From contig DAOMNN010000008.1 in the NCBI GenBank assembly GCA_035443825.1, forward strand, positions 1 to 64,000: 64,000 nucleotides of DNA. The letters are read 5' to 3'. The translations under genes and the position numbers were made by a program. The notes under the pieces were generated by a model, which saw nothing but the letters and a program-made list of their open reading frames with translations, had not been told where the DNA came from and searched no databases. Numbering within the stretch: position 1 is the stretch's first letter; the number at the start of each line of letters is the position of its first letter. The stretch comes from DAOMNN01 sp035443825 (GTDB lineage: Bacteria; Pseudomonadota; Gammaproteobacteria; Burkholderiales; Rhodocyclaceae). Of this stretch, positions 8,660 through 18,526 are shown piece after piece.

Positions 8660-9121
8660 ATGACAAGGCTCTTCCGTCTCTCCACCGCGATCGTCGTCCT
8701 GCTTGGCTTGACCCATGCAGGCACGGTCCCGGCACAGGCGCCGGCCGCGAACTATTCGGCATTTCCCTGCCTGAGCTACACCCTGCCCTGCGGCAAGATC
8801 CCGACCCGCAAGCCGGTGCAGAAGGCGCTGGAAGGGCCGCTCAACGGCGATCCCGCACGCGGCAAACAGATCGCACAGGCACGCAATCGCGGTAACTGTC
8901 TGGCCTGTCATGCGATGAAGGAAGGTACTCAGCCGGGCACGCGCGGCACCGACCTCAGGTCTTTCGGCAACACGCAGCGCAGCGATGCCGAAGCGTATGC
9001 GATGGTGTATGACATGCGGACGATCAACCCGGACACGCTGATGCCGCCATTCGGCACCAACGAAATCCTCAACGACCAGGAAATCCGCGATGTGGTCGCG
9101 TTCCTGCAGTCTTCGAAGTAG
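8660..9121 (+). CDS. soxX: SoxX, c-type cytochrome subunit of thiosulfate-oxidising SoxXA
   Basis: A 153-aa periplasmic protein: signal peptide to PAQA (about residue 26), then a class I cytochrome fold with the haem site CLACH at 80-84 and the distal Met128 in LMPPFG. The segments GTQPGTRGTDL and INPDTLMPPF are hallmark SoxX stretches. SoxX pairs with SoxA to couple thiosulfate oxidatively to the SoxY cysteine. Odd: an extra cysteine pair, PCLSYTLPC, just after the signal peptide, which could form a disulfide. RBS AGGAG is close to the ATG. soxA follows after 10 bases. Confidence 0.93.
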   Translation: MTRLFRLSTAIVVLLGLTHAGTVPAQAPAANYSAFPCLSYTLPCGKIPTRKPVQKALEGPLNGDPARGKQIAQARNRGNCLACHAMKEGTQPGTRGTDLRSFGNTQRSDAEAYAMVYDMRTINPDTLMPPFGTNEILNDQEIRDVVAFLQSSK

Positions 9122-9131
9122 GAGGAGCACC

Positions 9132-10049
9132 ATGTCTGTGAAGATGCATACGCTCGCCGTCGCGCTCACGGCAAGCCTGGTCGGTACCGCCGTTGTCGGC
9201 GCCGCGTCGGGCGAGGAGTTCTATCGCGAGCGCTATCCGGACGCGAAGATCGACCCGACCAAAGGGGTCGAGGGTGACGTGGACTCGAGCAACACGATCC
9301 AGTACTGGCGAACGGAGGAAGCGCTCGAACGCCACAGGGACTGGGCCGAAGACCCCGACAACCAGTGGAAGCTCAACTACAAGCATATGGATCTCGATCG
9401 CATCGACCTGCACCCGGGCCACCTCGCGGTCGATGAGGGCGAGGACATGGTGGCCGGGCTTGCCCGGCGCGACCCCGCCTTCCTGATCTGCCTTGGCGAA
9501 GGTTCGGGCGATCTCGCGGGCAAGGCGGCAAGCTATCCGAAGTACGACGCGGCACTCGATCGCATCATGACCGTCGAGGGACGCATCGAGCATTGCGCGA
9601 AGAGCGTGCTCGGCGAAGAAATCAAGATCGGTTCGCCGGCCAACACCACGATGTCCGTCTATTTCAAATCGCTCAGTGCCGGCATTCCGATCGCGGTCGA
9701 CATCGCCGACCCCAGGATCATGGAAGCCTACCGACGTGGCGAAAACCTGTACTACACGAAATCCGGCCAGCTGAACTTCGCATGTGCTTCCTGCCATTCT
9801 CCGGGAAGCATCATGGGCCAGAAATTGCGCGGTGAAACGCCGACCTCGTCGTTCGGTGACATGGCGCACTACCCGACCTACCGCACGCCGGTCGGCGCGC
9901 TGGAGTCCATCCATGAGCGTTTCATTCGCTGCCAGGGGCAAATGCGCTCGATGCCGTCCAAGCCGGGCGAACCCATCTACACCGACCTGGAAGTCTTCAT
10001 GACCGTCCTGTCGAACGGCTACCCGGTCTCCGTTCCCTCGGCGCGTTAG
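9132..10049 (+). CDS. soxA: SoxA, monohaem type
   Basis: A 305-aa periplasmic cytochrome with a signal peptide of about 27 residues. The C-terminal haem site CASCH is at 218-222 and the catalytic/haem-ligating cysteine, Cys267, lies in RFIRCQGQMRS. Dihaem SoxA proteins have an additional CxxCH in the N-terminal domain. Here that place holds CLGE (Cys120) and a second lone Cys155, so the first haem is lost and the two cysteines may pair in a disulfide, as in monohaem SoxA. The ATG at 9132 has GGAGGAGCACC upstream. With SoxX it forms the thiosulfate:SoxY conjugating enzyme. Confidence 0.93.
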   Translation: MSVKMHTLAVALTASLVGTAVVGAASGEEFYRERYPDAKIDPTKGVEGDVDSSNTIQYWRTEEALERHRDWAEDPDNQWKLNYKHMDLDRIDLHPGHLAVDEGEDMVAGLARRDPAFLICLGEGSGDLAGKAASYPKYDAALDRIMTVEGRIEHCAKSVLGEEIKIGSPANTTMSVYFKSLSAGIPIAVDIADPRIMEAYRRGENLYYTKSGQLNFACASCHSPGSIMGQKLRGETPTSSFGDMAHYPTYRTPVGALESIHERFIRCQGQMRSMPSKPGEPIYTDLEVFMTVLSNGYPVSVPSAR

Positions 10050-10080
10050 TCCGGGCAATTGTCAGAGGAGTCATTACAAA

Positions 10081-10551
10081 GTGAACAAGCTTCGAAGATT
10101 GTTGTTGAAGAGTGGCGGCGCCAGCGGTGCCGTAGCGATCGTGCTGGCGGCCGGCTTGCTGCGTCCCTCGCAGGTGTTTGCGCTTGAACGCAACATTAAC
10201 GCGTTCGAATCGAAATCGGTCGCCGACGTGTTGAAGCTCCTTGGCGCCGCGGACGCCGCGGCGAGCCAGGACATCATGATCAAGGCGCCCGAAATGGCCG
10301 ACAACGGCATGGTGGTGCCGATCGAGGTTACAAGCCGGATTCCCGGCGCCACTTCGATCACCCTGCTGGCAGAGAAAAACCCCTTCCCGCTGGTTGCGCA
10401 TACCGAGTTCTCCGGCGGAGCAGCCGCCTATCTCAACACCCGCATCAAGTTGAGTCAGAGTTCACCGATCACCGTCGTGGTCACCGCCGGTGACAGGAAG
10501 TACGTGGCCAGCACGGAGGTCAAGGTCACCATCGGCGGCTGCGGCGGCTGA
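10081..10551 (+). CDS. soxY: SoxY, sulfur-carrier protein
   Basis: A 156-aa protein with GTG start, GAGGAG about 10 bases upstream. The N-terminus MNKLRRLLLKSG has a twin arginine and a hydrophobic helix ending at QVFA, suggesting Tat export, as known for SoxYZ, which folds before translocation. The C-terminus is the canonical swinging arm GGCGG with Cys154, which carries the sulfur intermediates. The central part is the immunoglobulin-like SoxY fold. SoxZ follows after 31 bases and would be exported with it as a heterodimer. Confidence 0.94.
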   Translation: MNKLRRLLLKSGGASGAVAIVLAAGLLRPSQVFALERNINAFESKSVADVLKLLGAADAAASQDIMIKAPEMADNGMVVPIEVTSRIPGATSITLLAEKNPFPLVAHTEFSGGAAAYLNTRIKLSQSSPITVVVTAGDRKYVASTEVKVTIGGCGG

Positions 10552-10582
10552 TCAACGGCATCAACGAACTGAGGAACAGACA

Positions 10583-10897
10583 ATGTCAGGAGCAATGAAG
10601 ATCCGGGCCAGGATGAAGGACGGGATAACCGATGTCGCAGTGCTGATGATGCACCCGATGGAAACGGGTCAGCGCAAGGACCCGCGCACCGGCCAGACCA
10701 TTCCGGCGCATTTCATCCAGAAGGTCACGGCAGCCGTCAATGAAAAGCAGGTACTCGTCGCCCAGTGGGGCGCAGCGGTTTCGAAGAACCCACTGCTCGG
10801 CTTCCGCGTCGAGGGAGCCACGGCGGGTGACAAGCTGGTGATCACCTGGGAGGACAACCTCGGCGAGAAGTCACGCGCAGAGGCGACCATCGCCTGA
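10583..10897 (+). CDS. soxZ: SoxZ, partner of SoxY
   Basis: A 104-aa protein without signal peptide, as expected because it is exported bound to SoxY. Family signatures are IRARMKDGITDVAVLMMHPMETG near the N-terminus, IPAHFIQKV in the middle and LVITWEDNLGE close to the end. Start at ATG 10583 with GAGGAA upstream; an earlier in-frame ATG within soxY is rejected because the extra residues are unrelated. No soxB, soxC or soxD follows. Confidence 0.94.
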   Translation: MSGAMKIRARMKDGITDVAVLMMHPMETGQRKDPRTGQTIPAHFIQKVTAAVNEKQVLVAQWGAAVSKNPLLGFRVEGATAGDKLVITWEDNLGEKSRAEATIA

Positions 10898-10924
10898 TCG
10901 GGCAAACAGAACGGGATAGAAAAA

Positions 10925-11413
10925 ATGAACATGAGACACAAGCGTTTCGCCGGTGCCGCGCTTGGCACCCTGGTCATTGCATTTGCAGCCTTGACCGGCG
11001 CTCACCAGAGCGAAGCCAGCGCCAAGGAAGCAGACACCAAGGCATCCGTCGACATGCGCACGCCGCTCGTGCTCGGCGATGCCGACCGTCACCTCGTCCT
11101 CGACGAGATGCGCAATTTCCTCCTCGCGCTGCAGTTGATCACCGACGCCCTCAAGCGCGAGGACATGCAGGACGTTGCCGCCGCTGCGCGCAAGATGGGT
11201 AGCGGTGCCGCCAACGAGATTCCGCCGGAAACGGTGGCCTTGCTGCCGGAATACTTCATCGAACTGGCCGGCGAAACGCATACCGCGTTCGATCTGATCG
11301 CAATGGACGCCGAGGTCATGGACGACCAGATGCACACGGTGTCCCAGATCAGCGAACTGCTGATGCGATGCAACGCGTGCCATGCGACGTACCAGATCCG
11401 GCTGGACCACTGA
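10925..11413 (+). CDS. Second exported four-helix monohaem cytochrome
   Basis: A 162-aa protein with a signal peptide to about residue 31 (SEASAKE) and one haem site, CNACH, at residues 149-153, ten residues from the C-terminus. The mature part is alpha-helical. The plan matches the first gene of the operon (haem at the far C-terminal helix), so the two are likely paralogous or same-superfamily cytochromes, though overall similarity looks low. Last gene of the operon, 27 bases after soxZ. Could accept electrons from SoxXA or bind a small ligand; neither can be shown from sequence. Confidence 0.78.
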   Translation: MNMRHKRFAGAALGTLVIAFAALTGAHQSEASAKEADTKASVDMRTPLVLGDADRHLVLDEMRNFLLALQLITDALKREDMQDVAAAARKMGSGAANEIPPETVALLPEYFIELAGETHTAFDLIAMDAEVMDDQMHTVSQISELLMRCNACHATYQIRLDH

Positions 11414-11570
11414 CAGGACCTGCAAACGTGGGAGGTCGTGAATAGGCCGTCAGACCGGATTCGGAGGGGACAGGGAAGCGCTGTCGTCTGCGCTGCAACC
11501 CCCTCCCGTCACTCGACCGCAAACGCGCGCAGGACCTGCCGCTCGGGGGTCGAGCACGCAAAGCGGGGAC

Positions 11571-12248
11571 CTATCCGGTCAGGCCCGCGACAGCCTGGAG
11601 CATGGCCGCACCCAGCACCGCAGCCGACTGCGCACCCGATACGCCGAGGCTGCGGTCGATGATGAAATACGGCACGCTGGTGATGCCCTGGCGATGAATC
11701 TGGCTCGCCATGCGCTTGACCGCACTCACGTCCTGATCGGACTCCAGATACGCGATCACGGCCTCGCGCCTGTCACCGCAGGCGGCTGCCATGTCAGCCA
11801 GCGTGTGGACGTCGCCGATGTCCCGGCCCTGCTGAAAATGACCCTCGAACAGCAGATCGACGAGTTGTTTCACACGTTCCGGATGATCGCCCTGTGACTG
11901 TGCGCGGTAGCTCAGGCGGTGTGCGGCCAGCGTATTGGGGCGGGTCGATATGCGATCGAAAGCAAACTGCAGCCCGTCGGGTGCCGCGGCCTCGGCAACC
12001 CGTTGCTGCACCTCGTCGGCGCCGCGCGGGCCGCCGAACTTGACCTCCAGGAACGGCCGATACGGTTCGCCTTCCGGCGGGGTGTTCGGGTTGAGGAAGA
12101 ACGGCAGCCAGTTGACCCGAATCTCCACGCCCGGTCGATCACGACGAAACCCGGCGAGCGCCTTGTCGAGGCGCACCTTGCCGAGAAAGCACCATGGGCA
12201 GACGAAATCTGAAACGACATCGATATCAAGGGTCATCACGCGGTCCAT
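11571..12248 (-). CDS. DsbA-family oxidoreductase (FrnE-like)
   Basis: A 225-aa cytoplasmic protein (no signal peptide) with a thioredoxin fold interrupted by a helical insertion. The redox motif CPWC is near residue 18 in DFVCPWCFLG and the cis-Pro loop is TSVPYFII near 190. These are features of the FrnE/2-hydroxychromene-isomerase branch of DsbA. Two starts are possible (12248 or 12236); neither has a strong ribosome site. It lies alone between the sox operon and rlmE and reads towards the sox operon's 3' end. Confidence 0.88.
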   Translation of the reverse strand: MDRVMTLDIDVVSDFVCPWCFLGKVRLDKALAGFRRDRPGVEIRVNWLPFFLNPNTPPEGEPYRPFLEVKFGGPRGADEVQQRVAEAAAPDGLQFAFDRISTRPNTLAAHRLSYRAQSQGDHPERVKQLVDLLFEGHFQQGRDIGDVHTLADMAAACGDRREAVIAYLESDQDVSAVKRMASQIHRQGITSVPYFIIDRSLGVSGAQSAAVLGAAMLQAVAGLTG

Positions 12249-12286
12249 TCAAGTCTTGATCAGGATTGTTGAATACAAGACGTTTC

Positions 12287-12916
12287 TCACGCACCCGTAT
12301 TGCGGAACCCGCTTCCCAACAGGTAAACCTCCGGACTTCGATCCCTCGAAGCCTTCGGCTTGCGCACGAGCAGGGACCTGAAGTGCTTCTGCACCTCCTG
12401 CCGAAACTCCATGAACCCGGGACCCTGGAACACCTTGACGAGAAGATTGCCGCCGGCTCTGAGATGATTGATCGCAAACTCCAGCGCCAGTTCGGCGAGA
12501 TGAATCGAGCGTGCCTGATCCGTCAGTTCGATGCCTGACATGTTCGGTGCCATGTCCGACAGCACCAGGTCGACCGCCCTCCCTTCCAGCCGCGATTCCA
12601 GTTCGTCGAGGACCGAGTCCTCAAGAAAGTCGCCCTGAATGAACTCCACACCGGGCAGCGATTCGACGGGCAGCAGATCGAGCGCGAAGACGCGGGTACC
12701 CGAACCGGCCCGCCGAAGCACCACCTGACACCAGGAGCCGGGGGCCGCGCCAAGATCCACGACAGTCATGCCGGCGCGCAGCAGATGATCGCGTTCGTCG
12801 ATCTCGATCAGCTTGTAGGCGGCACGGGAACGATAGCCTTCGGCCTTGGCGCGTTGCACATACGCATCGTTCACGTGCTCGCTCATCCACGCTTTGCTGG
12901 TCCTGGTACGCTTCAT
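12287..12916 (-). CDS. rlmE: 23S rRNA (uridine2552-2'-O)-methyltransferase RlmE
   Basis: A 209-aa protein, the same length as E. coli RlmE (RrmJ/FtsJ). Motifs: SAM-binding VVDLGAAPGSW, catalytic K-D-K-E pattern (KAEGYRSRAAYKL, LSDMAPNMSG, LVKVFQG, PKASRDRSPEVYL). It methylates U2552 in the ribosomal A loop. The start ATG at 12914-12916 (MKRTRTSKAW) is conserved; a longer frame reaching 13189 overlaps the divergent yhbY gene and is rejected. The two genes start 39 bases apart back to back. Confidence 0.96.
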   Translation of the reverse strand: MKRTRTSKAWMSEHVNDAYVQRAKAEGYRSRAAYKLIEIDERDHLLRAGMTVVDLGAAPGSWCQVVLRRAGSGTRVFALDLLPVESLPGVEFIQGDFLEDSVLDELESRLEGRAVDLVLSDMAPNMSGIELTDQARSIHLAELALEFAINHLRAGGNLLVKVFQGPGFMEFRQEVQKHFRSLLVRKPKASRDRSPEVYLLGSGFRNTGA

Positions 12917-12955
12917 CGGAGTAGAATCCTTGCCCCGAAAGGTTGAGAAAAATCG

Positions 12956-13426
12956 ATGACTGAGCTGACCCCGGCGCAACGACGCGAGCTTCGCGCCAGC
13001 GCCCACCACCTGAATCCCGTCGTGAGTATCGCCGGCAAGGGATTGTCGTCCACGGTCCTCGAGGAAATCGAGCGCTCGTTGCAGGCGCATGAACTCGTCA
13101 AGATCAAGGTACACGGGGTCGAACGCCCCGAACGCGAACAACTTCTCGCGCAACTGTGCGAAGCGCTCGACGCGGCGCCGGTCCAGCACATCGGCACGAT
13201 CCTGATCGTGTGGCGCAAGCGCCGGGAAGAAACCGTAGCAGATGCCGCAGCCAACCCCAAAACCGGACGTGCCGTCCGGCCTTCCAGTGCCAAATCGGCC
13301 GCGAGCTTCGCCGCGGCCGCACGCCGCGCCGCGCTTGCCCAGGCCGCGCAGGCCCGCAAAAAGCCCGCCCGCGGAGCCAGTGGCGCACGCTTCAAACCGG
13401 CGTCACCTTCGACCCGCAAGAAGTGA
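12956..13426 (+). CDS. yhbY: YhbY-like CRM-domain RNA-binding protein
   Basis: A 156-aa protein. Residues 1-95 form the CRM (KH-like) domain with the conserved GKGL loop in VSIAGKGLSS and a following VKIKVHG strand, as in YhbY, which associates with the pre-50S ribosome. The remaining 60 residues are an Ala/Lys/Arg-rich tail, longer than in E. coli (97 aa) and likely disordered RNA-binding extension. Divergent from rlmE, also a 50S maturation factor. Confidence 0.92.
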   Translation: MTELTPAQRRELRASAHHLNPVVSIAGKGLSSTVLEEIERSLQAHELVKIKVHGVERPEREQLLAQLCEALDAAPVQHIGTILIVWRKRREETVADAAANPKTGRAVRPSSAKSAASFAAAARRAALAQAAQARKKPARGASGARFKPASPSTRKK

Positions 13427-13477
13427 TCGGTCAGTGCGATCAGAAAGGCCAATGCAGCAAGGTCACGGATCGCCGAC

Positions 13478-13950
13478 TCAGATGTAGCTGACGTCGATGA
13501 TCTCGTACTCCCGCACCCCACCCGGAGCCCTTACTTCCGCAATGTCTCCGGCGTACTTCCCGATCAACGCACGCGCGATCGGCGAACTGACCGAGATCTT
13601 TCCCTGCTTCACGTCCGCTTCGTCGTCACCGACGATCTGGTAGGTCACCACGTCGCCCGACTCCATGTCCTCGAGTTCGACGGTTGCGCCGAACACACAG
13701 CGTCCGTCCGCGTCGAGCAACTTCGGGTCGATGATCTGGGCGTTGGCGAGCTTGCTTTCGACCTCCTTGATGCGCCCCTCGACGAATCCCTGGCGCTCTT
13801 TGGCTGCATCGTACTCGGCGTTCTCTGAAAGGTCGCCGTGCGAGCGTGCCTCGGCGATCGCGCTGATCACTCCCGGGCGTTCGACGGTCTTGAGTCGGTG
13901 CAATTCGGCGCGCAATTTCTCCGCACCGGTAACGGTCAGTGGCGTCTTGT

Positions 13951-13954
<4 letters not shown>
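13478..13954 (-). CDS. greA: Transcription elongation factor GreA
   Basis: A 158-aa protein, the exact length of E. coli GreA. The N-terminal coiled coil contains the acidic tip AEARSHGDLSENAEYDAAKE, including the catalytic D-E pair that stimulates RNA polymerase transcript cleavage; the C-terminal domain has SPIARALIGK. The ATG at 13952-13954 overlaps the carB stop by ATGA. Last gene of the carA-carB-greA run. Confidence 0.97.
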
Positions 13955-17178
<3,224 letters not shown>

Positions 17179-17231
17179 TGCCTAACCTCGGTATTCCAAC
17201 GAAAGGCGGCAGCCGGAGCTGCCGCCCAAGA

Positions 17232-18374
17232 TCATTTTGTCGCTTCGAGCAATTTCACGAAACGGTCGAACAGATAGGCCACATCGTGCGGCCCGGGACT
17301 GGCCTCCGGATGCCCCTGGAAGCAGAACGCCGGCACGTCGGTCCGCGCGAGTCCCTGCAGACTTCCATCGAACAGGGAGATGTGGGTGGGACGCAGATTG
17401 TCCGGGAGCGAATCCGGATCCACCGCAAAACCGTGGTTCTGGCTCGTGATCAGCACTTGCCCGGTATCGAGATCCTTGACCGGATGGTTCGCGCCGTGGT
17501 GCCCGAACTTCATCTTCACCGTTCGCGCGCCCGAAGCGAGTGCGAGCAACTGGTGGCCGAGACAGATACCGAAGGTCGGAACCCCTTGTGCGAGAAACTC
17601 GCGAATTGCCGCGATCGCGTAATCGCACGGCTCGGGGTCACCCGGCCCGTTGGACAGGAAGATGCCGTCCGGCGACAGTGCGAGGGCTTCGGCCGCGGGC
17701 GTTTGCGCCGGCACCACGGTCAGTCGGCAACCGCGGCTCGCGAGCATGCGCAGGATGTTGCGCTTCACGCCGAAGTCGTAGGCAACCACGTGGAACCTGG
17801 CGTCGCCGGGCGTCCGGTAGCCGCCTTCAAGCGCCCATTCCCCCTCCGACCAGGAATGCGCTTCAGCAACGCTGACCACCTTTGCCAGATCCATTCCCGC
17901 CAGCCCGGGGAAGTCGCGGGCAGCCGCGACGGCCCCGTCCACATCGATCGCAGAACCGTCCCCGGGCGTGACGATGCACCCCGCCTGCGCCCCCTTCTCG
18001 CGCAGGATGCGCGTCAGCCGACGGGTATCGATCCCGGCGATGGCGACCACGTTCTCGCTCCTGAGGTAGGCGTCGAGGGTCTGACCCATGCGGAAGCTGG
18101 ACGCCAGAATCGGCAGATCACGGATGACGAGTCCCGCAGCATGCACGCGAGGAGCCTCGACATCCTCGCTATTGACCCCGGTGTTTCCGATGTGCGGGTA
18201 GGTCAGCGTCACGATCTGGCGGCAATAGCTGGGGTCGGTGAGGATCTCCTGATAACCCGACATCGCGGTATTGAACACGACCTCGCCGACAGTACTCCCG
18301 GTCGCACCGATCCCCTTGCCATGGAAGAGCGTGCCGTCGGCGAGCGCAAGTAGGGCGGACGGGGAAGCAGTCAC
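17232..18374 (-). CDS. carA: Carbamoyl-phosphate synthase small subunit
   Basis: A 380-aa glutamine amidotransferase subunit. The class I glutaminase domain has the nucleophile in FGICLGHQLL and the HPE of QGHPEASPGP; the N-terminal domain has MSGYQEILTDPSY. Start is a GTG at 18372-18374, with AGGAG six bases upstream. Delivers ammonia to CarB. It has a good promoter about 100 bases upstream and a hairpin with a T-run inside the leader, so attenuation is possible. Confidence 0.97.
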   Translation of the reverse strand: MTASPSALLALADGTLFHGKGIGATGSTVGEVVFNTAMSGYQEILTDPSYCRQIVTLTYPHIGNTGVNSEDVEAPRVHAAGLVIRDLPILASSFRMGQTLDAYLRSENVVAIAGIDTRRLTRILREKGAQAGCIVTPGDGSAIDVDGAVAAARDFPGLAGMDLAKVVSVAEAHSWSEGEWALEGGYRTPGDARFHVVAYDFGVKRNILRMLASRGCRLTVVPAQTPAAEALALSPDGIFLSNGPGDPEPCDYAIAAIREFLAQGVPTFGICLGHQLLALASGARTVKMKFGHHGANHPVKDLDTGQVLITSQNHGFAVDPDSLPDNLRPTHISLFDGSLQGLARTDVPAFCFQGHPEASPGPHDVAYLFDRFVKLLEATK

Positions 18375-18432
18375 GAAGAACTCCTGGTTTCAAGCTGACT
18401 GGAGACGAGCCGGTCGCCCACCTCCATACGTG

Positions 18433-18464
18433 AAAAAACGGGACGAGCCTGTTGGCCAATCCCG
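18433..18464 (-). terminator. Terminator-like hairpin in the carA leader
   Basis: Read on the minus strand, CGGGA...TCCCG encloses an inner stem GGCC-AACA-GGCT and is followed at once by six T residues (18433-18438). It lies about 10 bases after the predicted carA transcription start and about 60 bases before the GTG. Either an attenuator of carAB or the end of the upstream transcript overlapping the carA start region. Confidence 0.55.
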
Positions 18465-18480
18465 CTGTCGAATTCGTGCG

Positions 18481-18509
18481 ATTATAGCCGCCGCCCAAAA
18501 TATGCGCAA
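18481..18509 (-). promoter_or_regulatory. carA sigma-70 promoter
   Basis: On the minus strand a perfect -10 TATAAT (18481-18486) is preceded, at 17 bases, by a -35 TTGCGC (18504-18509). Transcription would start near 18474, giving a leader of about 100 bases for carA. Confidence 0.75.
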
Positions 18510-18526
18510 ACGATCCGACAGGCGAA

